From positions 526,288 through 590,287 of the forward strand of contig JAOZID010000010.1 of NCBI GenBank assembly GCA_026014465.1: a stretch of DNA of 64,000 bases. Direction: 5' to 3'. Positions 1 through 8,457 of this stretch are shown here, in pieces. Made by a program: the position numbers and the translations under genes. Source of the stretch: Candidatus Bathyarchaeota archaeon. Its GTDB lineage: Archaea > Thermoproteota > Bathyarchaeia > Bathyarchaeales > Bathycorpusculaceae. Position 1 is the stretch's first letter. Every line of letters starts with the position of its first letter. The notes under the pieces were generated by a model that worked only from the letters and a program-made list of their open reading frames with translations, was not told the origin of the DNA and did not search any database.

Positions 1-18
1 CCCTGAGGATGGTTTATT

Positions 19-435
19 ATGTTGCCTAAGCCGTTTACGCCTGAGTTGATTGCCCCTTGTGGCATGAATTGTGGGCTTTGTGTTAGGTATTTGCCTTATG
101 CATGTGGGCTTTCAAAAGAGCAAGCTAAGAGGGGGCAGTGTGTTGGTTGCCGTGCACGGGGCAAAAACTGCGCGTTCATCAAACGCAACTGCAAGAAAGT
201 GGGCACACAGCAAATTCAATTCTGCTATGAATGTGACGAGATGCCCTGCGAGAAGCTAAAGCGGCTGGATAAGGGATACCAGAAACGCTACAGCATGAGC
301 ATGATAGCAAACCTCACAACCATACGTGATAAGGGCATGCAAGAGTTTCTAAAAAAGCAGCAAGCCAAGTACCGTTGCCCAAACTGCGGCGGAACCATCT
401 GCATACACAACCAAAAATGCTACAGCTGCAACTAA
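19..435 (+). CDS. DUF3795-type cysteine-rich protein
   Basis: A 138-residue soluble protein with about 17 cysteines arranged as CxxxCxxC (residues 14-21), CVGC, CxxC (CYECDEMPC, about 69-77) and a C-terminal zinc-ribbon-like CPNCGG...CYSC (about 120-137). The opening 'LIAPCGMNCGLC' and the CVGC and CxxxPC spacing are typical of the DUF3795 family, which is widespread in anaerobic archaea and bacteria and has no established function. The cysteine pattern suggests that metal or an Fe-S cluster is bound; that is inference. The ATG is preceded by a weak purine stretch (gaggatgg). The gene stands alone, convergent with the membrane protein that follows. Confidence 0.75.
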   Translation: MLPKPFTPELIAPCGMNCGLCVRYLPYACGLSKEQAKRGQCVGCRARGKNCAFIKRNCKKVGTQQIQFCYECDEMPCEKLKRLDKGYQKRYSMSMIANLTTIRDKGMQEFLKKQQAKYRCPNCGGTICIHNQKCYSCN

Positions 436-459
436 ACAACCCAACCCTGAACGTGCGGG

Positions 460-1146
460 CTAGATGTTTAGTTTAAGCCATGTTTTGAGTTTGGCGCTTG
501 TAAGTGAGGTTAAGCTGGTGACAGATAAAGTGCCGATGAGGATGATGTTTGCAAGGGTTATCCACTGAGGGTTGTAGATTATGTGCAATGTAATGGCGAG
601 GGCAAAGTATGCTGCGATGCAGCCGAGCAGGAACTGTAGGGGATGTAGGAATTTTTTGGCTTTGTAGGCGGCGGTTTTTAGTTTGGTGAGTAGGCGCGCG
701 GAGGTTTTGCAGACATCAGGCAAGTCATCTATGATAAGCGCTAAGCCGCCTAGCAAAAAGAATCGGCCCGCGTTAACCGCAACGTTAGTCGTGTCTATAA
801 GAAAAAGGTTGAAAATGGAAACGGAAGTAAAGAACACGACAAACAAAATGGCTAACCCTGAAACTATGAAGCCGTAAACGTAATGGTGAAACCAAAGCCT
901 GCCAGTGTGAACCTTGCCCAAACACGCCGAAGGAAAAATATTCACCACGGCACCCAAAATAACCAGCCAAAACAGGTTCGCATCCACCAAAAACGGCTCA
1001 TACGGACGCCAAAACGGATAAGCCCGATAAAACCCAGAGAGAATACCCACTGCACAAGCAATCGTAAGCAACGCATTAAAGATTAACACAACACTAGAAA
1101 TTTTTCGCCCGTAGACCACAACGGTATGGAGCTTTTGCTTCGCCAT
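460..1146 (-). CDS. Polytopic membrane protein, unknown function
   Basis: About 228 residues with five or six hydrophobic segments: SSVVLIFNALLTIACAVGIL, LFWLVILGAVVNIF, YVYGFIVSGLAILFVVFF, FFLLGGLALII, FLLGCIAAYFALAI and ITLANIILIGTLSV. No catalytic motif is seen. A basic stretch (KLKTAAYKAKK) lies between the fourth and fifth segments. The ATG at 1146 (MAKQKL) is preferred over an upstream TTG because a GGGAGC stretch lies about 12 bases ahead of it. The gene is divergent from the NERD gene, with repeat copy A between them. I do not recognise the family. Confidence 0.6.
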   Translation of the reverse strand: MAKQKLHTVVVYGRKISSVVLIFNALLTIACAVGILSGFYRAYPFWRPYEPFLVDANLFWLVILGAVVNIFPSACLGKVHTGRLWFHHYVYGFIVSGLAILFVVFFTSVSIFNLFLIDTTNVAVNAGRFFLLGGLALIIDDLPDVCKTSARLLTKLKTAAYKAKKFLHPLQFLLGCIAAYFALAITLHIIYNPQWITLANIILIGTLSVTSLTSLTSAKLKTWLKLNI

Positions 1147-1250
1147 TCCAGTAGACGCTCCCAATTTGCGTGTAAACCACGCCGTTTATGTCTGTCGGCA
1201 CAGCCCTATTATTCTGTTACGGTAAACTACCCAGAAAACAACGAAAGTAG

Positions 1251-1311
1251 ACCCCCTCCCCCTATCGTTTCTGCATACAAATAAAAATAGCATCCAAATA
1301 GGTTGGTGTTT
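1251..1311 (+). repeat. Dispersed intergenic element, copy A
   Basis: The element begins with a pyrimidine run (CCCCCTCCCCC) followed by TATCG and TTTCTGCATA. It continues with an A/T-rich spacer, then CCAAATAGG, and ends with TTGGTGTTT. The same ordered blocks occur at 57991 (+) and 19091 (-). It lies between a divergent gene pair, 80 bases before the chosen NERD start. It encodes nothing I recognise and has no terminal inverted repeats, so a regulatory element or small RNA is as likely as a mobile repeat. Confidence 0.7.
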
Positions 1312-1390
1312 GCGGCGGGTTTTTGAACGGGTTTTGGATATCGTAATATATGTTGAAGGTCTAAGGGGTTGTAGTAGAGAGCGTTTTGGT

Positions 1391-2110
1391 ATGCGAAGAG
1401 TTAAGACGGCGCGGAGTTATGTTCAGGTTCAGATGCGTAAGAAAGCGTTGAATGCGTTTTTGTGTGTGCTCGTTGTTGTTGCGGTGGTTTTGTCTGTTTT
1501 GGCTAAGCTGTTTTTGACGCGTACGTTGGGGGTTTTGGAGCAGGGGCTTTTGCTGTTTTGTGTAGCGCCTCTTTTGGGTTTTTACTATTACTTGGGGGAG
1601 TACCGCGTTTACCGGGGCGGTTTGGAAGGGGAGAAGCAGGTAACCAAACGGCTCAACAGCACGTTAAGTGATGATTACTATTTGCTTAACGGGGTTTCCC
1701 TTAAAGGCAGCCGTTCAGATATTGACCACATCGTGGTTGGACCCAACGGCGTTTTTGTTATAGAAACTAAGAACTGGAGCGGCAGCATAAGCTGCAAAGG
1801 TGACAACTGGCAACGCCAAAACAGCCACATAAACGCAAGCCCAAGCAAACAAACCAAAGCTAACGCCGACAAAATCAAAGACATCCTCAACGCCTCCACA
1901 TCAATCAGACGCCACGGAGTCTGGGTCGAAGGCATACTCGTCTTCACCAACACCAACGCCAACACAAAACTCAACCTAAAAAACCCAACCACACCCACCC
2001 TACAACTACACCAACTCCCAAACCACATAACCAACTACAAAAACCACAACCCCTACACCCAAAAACAACAACAGCAAATCATCAAACAAATCCAAAAACA
2101 AACCCAATAA
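1391..2110 (+). CDS. NERD (nuclease-related) domain membrane protein
   Basis: Two N-terminal hydrophobic segments (about residues 20-60) are followed by a NERD domain (about 80-170). The domain contains the signature GSRSDIDHIVVGPNGVFVIE then TKNWSG. The D and the ExK of this motif (DIDH, VIETK) match the catalytic pattern of restriction-like nucleases; family knowledge links NERD domains to DNA processing, but activity is unproven. The C-terminal tail (about 200-239) is low-complexity, rich in N, T, Q and K, and appears to be a by-product of a strongly A/C-rich DNA block. ATG 1391 is chosen; ATG 1433 is also possible. The first half of the gene is G/T-rich and the second half A/C-rich. Confidence 0.8.
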   Translation: MRRVKTARSYVQVQMRKKALNAFLCVLVVVAVVLSVLAKLFLTRTLGVLEQGLLLFCVAPLLGFYYYLGEYRVYRGGLEGEKQVTKRLNSTLSDDYYLLNGVSLKGSRSDIDHIVVGPNGVFVIETKNWSGSISCKGDNWQRQNSHINASPSKQTKANADKIKDILNASTSIRRHGVWVEGILVFTNTNANTKLNLKNPTTPTLQLHQLPNHITNYKNHNPYTQKQQQQIIKQIQKQTQ

Positions 2111-2137
2111 CCAGAAAATGGCTCCTCTGCACTTTGG

Positions 2138-2314
2138 ATGCGCTTAAGTATCCAAGTGAAAGAGAATCGGTATATTGTGTGGTACTTGCATGAGGAGTAT
2201 TGGCGAGGTTAAAGCCAAGTTGTAGTCACTAAGCCTGTTTTGATAAGTCGAGAAAACAGCAAGAAGTGTCGGCAAACACTAAAACTGCTAATAGGAGAGC
2301 TCTTACAAGGATAA
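2138..2314 (+). pseudogene. Possible degenerate coding remnant
   Basis: The 290-base gap between the NERD and AIM24-like genes contains a reading frame that looks protein-like (MRLSIQVKENRYIVWYLHEE, then RENSKKCRQTLKLLIGELLQ) but carries an internal stop at 2210-2212. I do not recognise the parent family. It could be a decayed gene or chance. The rest of the gap holds the AIM24-like promoter region (A/T-rich near 2350) and a ribosome-binding site at 2386-2391. Confidence 0.2.
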
Positions 2315-2401
2315 AGAGTCTTCTCTGCCCGCGGCGTGTGCGGTATCCATAAATTTGTAATTCGCATTATGTGAGATTTGTTCGTTAGGAGTTGATTTGG
2401 T

Positions 2402-3097
2402 TTGAAGTATGAGATTAAGTATAAGCCATCTTATTCTATGCTTGTTGTGAATTTGGATCAGGGTGAAACCATAACGGCGGAGTCGGGTGCCATGACGTAT
2501 ATGTCGCCCACTATTGAAGCGCGTACGCGTAAACGTGAACGTAGCCTGCTTGGGACTTTGGGTCTGAAGCTTATCGGCGGACAGAGCTTTTGGGTCAACG
2601 ATTACACCTCCACGCAGGGCACGTCTGAAGTAGCGTTCGTAGCAGCGCCCGTGGGTGACATAGCTCGGTTAGACGTCAAACAAGGCAAAGGATACGTCAT
2701 CCAAAAAGCCGCCTACATAGCCAGCACCCAAAACGTAGATTTAGACGTCAAATGGGAAGGCTTCACCAAAGGACTCTTCGGGCAAGGACTGTTCATGCTG
2801 CGCGTTTCAGGAAACGGAGACCTCTTCATCAACACGTTTGGAGCCATCGACACCCACATCTTGAAAGCAGGCGAAACCCTCATCGTCGACAACTTCCACC
2901 TCGTAGGCTTTAGCGACACCTGCAGCTACAAAGTCACCAAATTCGGCGGCTTCAAAGAAACCATCCTAGGCGGCGAAGGCTTCGTCACACAAATAACCGG
3001 ACCAGGCGAAATCTACATCCAAACCAAGAACCTACGCGAATTCGTAGACTGGATCTGGACCCTACTCGAACCCCGCGTACAATCCCGCTCCCGCTAA
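2402..3097 (+). CDS. TIGR00266/AIM24 family protein
   Basis: A 231-residue soluble protein of the AIM24 (TIGR00266, mitochondrial biogenesis AIM24) family. Family landmarks are visible: a start resembling 'YSMLVVNLDQGETITAESGA' with MTYMSP following, the central GLFGQGLFMLRVSG, and a glycine-rich C-terminus (FGGFKETILGGEGFV...GPGEIYIQT). The fold is a double-stranded beta-helix; the prokaryotic function is unknown. The start is TTG, with a TAGGAG ribosome-binding site ten bases upstream, and length matches the family. The gene ends in a T-rich stretch shared with the convergent deoA gene. Confidence 0.85.
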   Translation: MKYEIKYKPSYSMLVVNLDQGETITAESGAMTYMSPTIEARTRKRERSLLGTLGLKLIGGQSFWVNDYTSTQGTSEVAFVAAPVGDIARLDVKQGKGYVIQKAAYIASTQNVDLDVKWEGFTKGLFGQGLFMLRVSGNGDLFINTFGAIDTHILKAGETLIVDNFHLVGFSDTCSYKVTKFGGFKETILGGEGFVTQITGPGEIYIQTKNLREFVDWIWTLLEPRVQSRSR

Positions 3098-3110
3098 ACC
3101 ACCAAACAGA

Positions 3111-3131
3111 TTTCTTCTTTTCTTTTTTTGT
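3111..3131 (+). terminator. Oligo-T terminator after AIM24-like gene
   Basis: A run of T interrupted by C (ttcttcttttctttttttg) immediately follows the stop codon and ends at the convergent AMP phosphorylase stop. Archaeal RNA polymerase terminates at such T stretches without a hairpin. Confidence 0.5.
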
Positions 3132-3132
3132 T

Positions 3133-4677
3133 TTAACGTTCTAGGTTGAATTGTCGGTCAGGCATTTCTTTTGGTGGGTATTCGCCTAGGAGCATGCGTT
3201 CTTCGCCTTTGTGGCTAAGCACTACGGGCTGGAGTTTTTGCGCCACTTCTAGAGCGGTTTCAAGTTTGCTGCTTTGCTCGGCGTAGACTTCAAAGAGCAC
3301 ATCGCCCTTGTTTACGGCGTCCCCGATTTTAGCTTTAAGCAGCAGCCCTGCACCTTTTGCTTTGGGAGTCCCTGCCGCCCGCGCTACCTGCACGATACCA
3401 TCAGTTTTTATCCAAAGCACCCTGCCTGTTTCCTGCGCATACACAGGGGCATGTCTGGCTCCTACGGGGAGGTCTTCGGGTTTGATTTTAGGGTCGCCGC
3501 CTTGGGCTTCGATGATTTCACGCAGTTTGGCTTCGGCTTTGCCTGAGGATATGAGGTCTTCGGCTTGGGCGCGTCCGTTTTTGACGCCGACCATTTCAAA
3601 AAGCATGCCTGCAAGGCTCACGGCTTTTTCGCGCACATCCCATGGACCTTCACCCATCAAAGTCTGCAAGGCTTCACGTGCCTCCAACGCGGGACCAATT
3701 CCAGAACCCAACGGTTGCTCACCAAACGTCACGGCGCAGCGCACCTGCAAACCCAAATGGTTACCCAAATGCACAAAATCTGAAGCCAACGTATACGCCT
3801 CCGAAGGCGTCTTGATTTTCGCGCCCATCCCCGTGGGTATATCAATAGCTACATGCGTGGCACCCATAGCAGTTTTTTTGCTCATGATCGAGGGTAACAG
3901 TAAAGGGTCAATGCCCAAGGGGTACTCAACTTGGATGAACAAATCATCAGCTGGAGCTAGTTCGAGGGCGCCGCCCCAAACAAGGCAGCCGTTGGTTTTT
4001 TTGACGACGCTTCGGATTTCGTCGATGCCTAGGTGTACGGGGCATAGTGTTTCGACACGGTCGGCGGTTCCTGCGGGGGAGGTTACGGCGCGGGAGCTGG
4101 TTTTGGGTATGGTGTAGCCTGCGGCGGCGATTATGGGGACTACGAGGATGGAGGTTTTGTCTCCGGGGATGCCTCCGATGCTGTGTTTGTCGAGGATGGG
4201 GGCTTTTCCAAAGCTTAAGCGTTCGCCTGTGTCTATCATGGCACGGGAAAGCGCTTGGGTTTCGCTCATGTTCAACCCGTAAATCTTAAGAGCAGTTAGA
4301 AACGCCGAGATTTCAATGTCACTAAGGTGGCGCTCCACGACGTCTTGTACGATGGTTGTGAGGTCATGTTCTTGCAGGCGTTGACCACGCAGTTTAGCCC
4401 GCACATGCACTAGCGATTCAGGAATAGGCGCCAACTCTACATCCAACGTTTCGCCGTCCTTCACGCCTAGGGCTTGGGGGATTTCGGCGTAAAGCCATAT
4501 ACGGTCAGCAGGGTACCCCGCAGCTACGTTGGCTATGGCGATTATTTCTTTGTCACAGTATCGTAGGCGTATGCGGTCTGAAGAGTGCACGCCTAGCGTA
4601 TTGGCGGTTTCCTGATCGATGATGGCGATTCGTTTGCCGCCTGCGGTGATGTATAAAAGTCCAGCAATAAGCTCCAT
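3133..4677 (-). CDS. deoA: AMP phosphorylase
   Basis: A 514-residue archaeal AMP phosphorylase of the thymidine phosphorylase superfamily. It converts AMP (or CMP/UMP) plus phosphate to base plus ribose-1,5-bisphosphate. The archaeal N-terminal domain (about 1-90) precedes the alpha domain. The phosphorylase core has DKHSIGGIPGDKTSILVVPI and the serine-rich KTSSRAVTSPAGTADRVETL (about 165-215); the C-terminal domain (about 430-500) has AKIGDAVNKGDVLFEVYAE. Length fits the archaeal family, not the shorter bacterial DeoA. It is divergently transcribed from RuBisCO across 92 bases. Together with the isomerase at 8458 it completes the nucleotide-to-3-phosphoglycerate route in this window. Confidence 0.93.
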   Translation of the reverse strand: MELIAGLLYITAGGKRIAIIDQETANTLGVHSSDRIRLRYCDKEIIAIANVAAGYPADRIWLYAEIPQALGVKDGETLDVELAPIPESLVHVRAKLRGQRLQEHDLTTIVQDVVERHLSDIEISAFLTALKIYGLNMSETQALSRAMIDTGERLSFGKAPILDKHSIGGIPGDKTSILVVPIIAAAGYTIPKTSSRAVTSPAGTADRVETLCPVHLGIDEIRSVVKKTNGCLVWGGALELAPADDLFIQVEYPLGIDPLLLPSIMSKKTAMGATHVAIDIPTGMGAKIKTPSEAYTLASDFVHLGNHLGLQVRCAVTFGEQPLGSGIGPALEAREALQTLMGEGPWDVREKAVSLAGMLFEMVGVKNGRAQAEDLISSGKAEAKLREIIEAQGGDPKIKPEDLPVGARHAPVYAQETGRVLWIKTDGIVQVARAAGTPKAKGAGLLLKAKIGDAVNKGDVLFEVYAEQSSKLETALEVAQKLQPVVLSHKGEERMLLGEYPPKEMPDRQFNLER

Positions 4678-4769
4678 GCAATCACTCTCCCTCTAAATGG
4701 TTGTGGGGATAGTTAAAGATTTTAAGCAACAAAGGCTTTTTTAGGGCATTGTAGGAGTAAAGAATTGTT
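4678..4769. promoter_or_regulatory. Divergent deoA-rbcL promoter region
   Basis: This 92-base spacer must hold both promoters. A/T-rich stretches (gttaaagattttaag) sit in its middle, and a TAGGAG ribosome-binding site for rbcL lies at 4752-4757. A bidirectional control region would couple AMP phosphorylase and RuBisCO expression; that is inference. Confidence 0.45.
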
Positions 4770-5993
4770 TTGCGGTATACTGACTTTGTAGATTTGGATT
4801 ACAAGCCTAAATCGTCTGACCTGGTTTGCACGTTTACGTTAGAGCAGGAAGGCATGACCCAAAAAGAAGCGGCGGGAGCTATAGCTGCGGAGAGCAGCAT
4901 CGGAACCTGGACAGAGCTCACCACAGAGAAACCTTACGTGAAAGCATTAGCAGCCAAAGTGTTTTCTCTCAAAGACGACACTGCCAAAATCGCGTATCCC
5001 ATTGAACTGTTTGAGGGCGGCAACATGCCCAACATTTTAAGCAGCGTCGCAGGCAATGTCTTTGGACTCAAAGGCTTAACGAACCTGCGCCTCTACGACA
5101 TAGCTTTCCCCAAGGAACTCGCAGGCAGCTTCAAAGGCCCCCAATACGGCATCGAAGGCGTCCGCGACCTCCTACAAGTACCAGAACGCCCCCTTGTTGG
5201 CACCATCATCAAACCCAAGCTGGGGCTGAAAACCGAAGACCATGCGCGCGTGGCGTATGAGGCGTGGGCAGGCGGCTGCGATATAGTTAAGGACGATGAG
5301 AACCTAAGCAGTCAGGATTTTAACTCGTTTGAAGCCCGCATCGCTGAGACGATGGAGAGCCGCGACCAAGCCGAAGCAGAAACAGGCGAGAAGAAAGTGT
5401 ACATGGCAAACGTCACCGCTGAAACCCAAACTATGCTCAAACGCGCCCAGTACGTGCAAGAGCAAGGCGGACGCTACATCATGGTCGACATCCTAACCTG
5501 CGGCTGGGCAGCACTTCAAACCCTGCGCGACCAAGAATTCAAACTAGCCATACACGCCCACCGCGCAGGACACGCAGCATTCACCAAAAACCCCAAACAC
5601 GGCATATCCATGCAAGTCATAGCCAAAGTCGCCCGCATAATCGGAGTCGACCAACTCCACGTAGGAACCGTCGTAGGCAAAATGTCCGAAACCAAAAAAG
5701 AAGTCACAGAAAACATCAAAGCCAGCAAAAACAAACTCCACACCGTAAAACCCGTCTTCCCCGTCGCCTCAGGCGGACTCTACCCCCAACTCGTCCCAGC
5801 CCTCCTCAAAGTCTTCGGAAACGACGTCATCATACAAGCAGGCGGAGGCATACACGGACACCCAAACGGCACCACCAACGGAGCCAAAGCCATGCGCCAA
5901 GCCGTAACAGCCACCCTCGAAGGCAAAACCCTAAAAGAATACGCCAAAACCCACCCCGAACTAAAAGCAGCTTTAGACACGTGGAAAACGTAA
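4770..5993 (+). CDS. rbcL: Form III ribulose-bisphosphate carboxylase large chain
   Basis: A 407-residue RuBisCO large subunit. It carboxylates ribulose-1,5-bisphosphate to two 3-phosphoglycerates. Active-site elements are intact: GTIIKPKLGL (first catalytic lysine, about 148), the carbamylation and Mg motif GGCDIVKDDENLSSQDFN (lysine about 173, with the D and E), loop-6 HVGTVVGKMSE (about 293-303), and the phosphate-binding GGLYP and QAGGGIHGHP. Sequence style and the neighbours (AMP phosphorylase, R15P isomerase, no phosphoribulokinase here) point to the archaeal form III used in nucleotide salvage, not a Calvin cycle. The start is TTG with TAGGAG 12 bases upstream. The 3' half is strongly A/C-rich. 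Confidence 0.95.
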   Translation: MRYTDFVDLDYKPKSSDLVCTFTLEQEGMTQKEAAGAIAAESSIGTWTELTTEKPYVKALAAKVFSLKDDTAKIAYPIELFEGGNMPNILSSVAGNVFGLKGLTNLRLYDIAFPKELAGSFKGPQYGIEGVRDLLQVPERPLVGTIIKPKLGLKTEDHARVAYEAWAGGCDIVKDDENLSSQDFNSFEARIAETMESRDQAEAETGEKKVYMANVTAETQTMLKRAQYVQEQGGRYIMVDILTCGWAALQTLRDQEFKLAIHAHRAGHAAFTKNPKHGISMQVIAKVARIIGVDQLHVGTVVGKMSETKKEVTENIKASKNKLHTVKPVFPVASGGLYPQLVPALLKVFGNDVIIQAGGGIHGHPNGTTNGAKAMRQAVTATLEGKTLKEYAKTHPELKAALDTWKT

Positions 5994-6005
5994 ACCTAAC
6001 GGATT

Positions 6006-6155
6006 TCAAGTCTCAGCTTGTCGAGACAATTCCCTTCTATGTTTACGGAATTCCTTCAAAGTTATCTTTACAGAAGCCTCCTCGCGAAGCAGATCTTCAA
6101 TCTTAGCAGGCTCTTTAGAAGAAAACTCCTTCAAATCCTCACCTCTTTCTTTCAA
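6006..6155 (-). CDS. Possible 49-residue charged peptide
   Basis: A TTG-initiated frame gives a highly charged, helix-prone peptide (LKERGEDLKEFSSKEPAKIE, then DLLREEASVKITLKEFRKHR). The frame stays open to about 6177 upstream. No clear ribosome-binding site or family match is seen. It may be a small gene or the 3' remnant of one; it borders the AT-rich ATPase insert, where decayed genes are plausible. Confidence 0.25.
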   Translation of the reverse strand: MKERGEDLKEFSSKEPAKIEDLLREEASVKITLKEFRKHRRELSRQAET

Positions 6156-6254
6156 CCCTATTTCACCAACAATTCAAGACAGCGTTAAGGGATAAATCTT
6201 GCTAAACGTGTTTACACAAAAATTAAAAGAATTAACCACTCAAATAGCAGTGAA

Positions 6255-7061
6255 ATGAAACTACGCTATCTCAAAGCAAAAAACATTCTATCGTTTGGGG
6301 ATGAAGAGGTTGAAATCAATTTTGGTTCTTTCAATACAATAGCAGGGCCAAATAATTCTGGCAAGACAAATCTACTAAGAGCACTGCAACTCATAGGAAA
6401 TGCCTTTGACTATAGGAATCCAGCCTGGGAAGGCATCTTTTTCAAAGGAGATAAAGAAAAGCCCTTCCGTCTGGAGGTAGGCGTAGAGCTTGATGATGAT
6501 GAACTGGAATTCTTAGCAACAGTAATCATATGTTTTGAGATGCAACAAATTGAAAGAAGAAGCAGCGATACTATAGGAATTACAGAAAACAAGCACTGGA
6601 AAGATATTCTATTGAAATATGGCAAACCTATTTTACTGAAAACGTTCAAGCGACTCTCATTTGTTGTACGCACAGATCAATTGAGCATCGATCAACCCGA
6701 AAAAGAGATACAGTTTTTGAATCAGAATGAGCTATTTGTTATTGAAAGGGATTTCAGGATTTCAAGAATAAACCAAGATTTATCAGGTGGGTATAATAAC
6801 CGAATTTTTACAAAACTTCTTCTTGAGAGTCTTGAGGAAAAGGGAAAAAATACAGAAGAGAAAATAGCGTTTCTTTCAAATAAAGAGCGTTTATTCAGAG
6901 AAAGTCCTACGCTATCAGAGCTACTTAAAGAAGGCATGGACAGTTCACCACCTGATATTCTCAGCTTTGGCGGGATTACCTTGTGGGAATGCCGAAACTC
7001 CCTTCAAACTGAACCAAGTTTAAGCAAACTTTACTCGTCAGGCAAACAGGAAGAGGAATAA
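6255..7061 (+). CDS. OLD-type AAA ATPase, N-terminal part (frameshifted)
   Basis: This holds the N-terminal half of an overcoming-lysogenization-defect (OLD)-like ATPase: MKLRYLKAKNILSFGDEEVE followed by the Walker A motif GPNNSGKTNLL (about residues 32-42). The Walker B, signature and nuclease parts lie in the next frame (7013-8452), so the two pieces are most simply one about 730-residue gene broken by a single -1 (or +2) change within 7013-7058. The last residues (YSSGKQEEE) are probably out-of-frame junk. Base composition is clearly AT-richer than its neighbours and lacks their G/T-to-A/C blocks, which suggests recent acquisition. OLD ATPases often act in phage defence; here activity is doubtful unless the shift is a sequencing error. 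Confidence 0.75.
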   Translation: MKLRYLKAKNILSFGDEEVEINFGSFNTIAGPNNSGKTNLLRALQLIGNAFDYRNPAWEGIFFKGDKEKPFRLEVGVELDDDELEFLATVIICFEMQQIERRSSDTIGITENKHWKDILLKYGKPILLKTFKRLSFVVRTDQLSIDQPEKEIQFLNQNELFVIERDFRISRINQDLSGGYNNRIFTKLLLESLEEKGKNTEEKIAFLSNKERLFRESPTLSELLKEGMDSSPPDILSFGGITLWECRNSLQTEPSLSKLYSSGKQEEE

Positions 7062-7099
7062 AAGAGCAAAGGATTTCGCTTTGGGACAGCCTTAGAGAA

Positions 7100-8452
7100 A
7101 TGTACCAAACATCATTTGTGAAATTGAGCGAACTAAGAGTCTTCCAGTCAAGCGATTCATCAGGTGAACAAGAAAGACCAAAATTACCCGTTTCAGGAAG
7201 TAATTTAGCGATAAAGCTTTTCAGATTAATGACATCAAGCAATCGAAAAGATAGGCAGAAATTCAATCAGATCAAAAATAACTTTCAAGATTTTACAGAT
7301 GGCGCAGAATTTGAAGTTGTTATTAGAACAAAAAACAGTGAGAATGTTGAAACAAGATTCGGAGTGTTGCAGTCCAGTGAGGATTCAAGCCCTGCTGAAC
7401 AGTTTTTACCTGCCGGTGTTTACTCAGAACCAGTGACGCACTCAGCAACTGAAGCGTGCATCCAAATAATCGCCGATGATTACCCCATAGGTATTGAACA
7501 GACTGCAAGCGGTATTCAAGAAATACTCTCATTACTAACGACCATAATTGGAGAAAACAGAAAAGTATTGCTACTTGATGAACCTGAACTTCATTTACAC
7601 CCCACAATGCAAAAAAGGATATACAATTTACTTTTAGAATCAATAGGCAAGGAAGAAAATCAAATAGTGTTGGTTACACATTCTCCATATTTAACTTCTG
7701 CAGAGAAGATAGACAGCACTTGGCGTTTTTCGAGCACATCTGATGGTACTAAAGTACATAACATTCAAGAAGTGCTTTCAAGCCTACATGATAGAGAACA
7801 GAAAAAACTTGAGATATCCTTGTATAGCCCAGATGTAAGAGCCATTCTTTTTTCGCAAGGCGTGATTTTTGTTGAAGGTGTATCCGACAAGATAGTTGTC
7901 GAACAAGTTGACAGGCATCTTTCGGCAAAGGGAAAAGGTGCGAACATTGACGAGAACGAGTGGCCAATCATAAGTATGAACACCAAACATAATCTACCAG
8001 CATATATGCTGCTAAGTCAAAAACTGGATGTGCCCAGTGTAGCGGTTCTTGATTATGACGCGCTTATGCATGTAGAAAAAACAAAAATAAGAACAAAAGA
8101 ATTCGAAGAAAGCACGTCCACTGTAATGTATACTCTATGGCATACAGGTAAACTAACAAACCCTGAGAGCTACAAAGGCTTTTCATCAAAAATCGGCGAT
8201 AACGGGTGTTATTCTGAAGCTTACCATGAAGAATTCAAAGAATTAGCAAACAAAAACGGAATTTTCGTATTTCCAAAAGATTTAGAAGGCGTAATGCAAT
8301 ATCATGCCACAAATAGAAAGAGTAAACCATTGAAAGCACTAGAAAAAGCAATAGAGTTTATCAAATCCGACGAAATTCCCACAGAATTCATAGAGATGTG
8401 TAGTTTCATCAAAGAAAACATGAAAGCAACAGAGAAGAAACAACAACAATGA
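7100..8452 (+). CDS. OLD-type ATPase/TOPRIM nuclease, C-terminal part
   Basis: This continues the preceding ATPase in another frame. The open frame reaches back to 7013 (TLLVRQTGRGIKEQRISLWD), joining smoothly to the end of the first part. Visible features are the ABC-like signature SGIQEIL (about 138), Walker B with the switch (VLLLDEPELHLHPT, about 155), the H-loop LVTHSPYL, then a TOPRIM domain (FVEGVSDKIVVEQ, about 260, and AVLDYDAL, about 318). The TOPRIM glutamate and aspartates suggest metal-dependent nuclease activity. ATG 7100 is an internal methionine and not a convincing gene start. Two separate proteins, or recoding, cannot be excluded. It ends six bases before the convergent isomerase stop. 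Confidence 0.75.
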   Translation: MYQTSFVKLSELRVFQSSDSSGEQERPKLPVSGSNLAIKLFRLMTSSNRKDRQKFNQIKNNFQDFTDGAEFEVVIRTKNSENVETRFGVLQSSEDSSPAEQFLPAGVYSEPVTHSATEACIQIIADDYPIGIEQTASGIQEILSLLTTIIGENRKVLLLDEPELHLHPTMQKRIYNLLLESIGKEENQIVLVTHSPYLTSAEKIDSTWRFSSTSDGTKVHNIQEVLSSLHDREQKKLEISLYSPDVRAILFSQGVIFVEGVSDKIVVEQVDRHLSAKGKGANIDENEWPIISMNTKHNLPAYMLLSQKLDVPSVAVLDYDALMHVEKTKIRTKEFEESTSTVMYTLWHTGKLTNPESYKGFSSKIGDNGCYSEAYHEEFKELANKNGIFVFPKDLEGVMQYHATNRKSKPLKALEKAIEFIKSDEIPTEFIEMCSFIKENMKATEKKQQQ

Positions 8453-8457
8453 TACCA

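Noticed and set aside
1251-1311. C-rich repeat as an archaeal replication-origin box
   Set aside because: The G-string-like run is suggestive, but the rest does not match ORB or mini-ORB patterns and no Orc1/Cdc6 gene is nearby.
7013-7058. Programmed -1 frameshift in the OLD-type ATPase
   Set aside because: No X-XXY-YYZ heptamer in the zero frame and no following stem were found in the overlap, so a simple indel is more likely.
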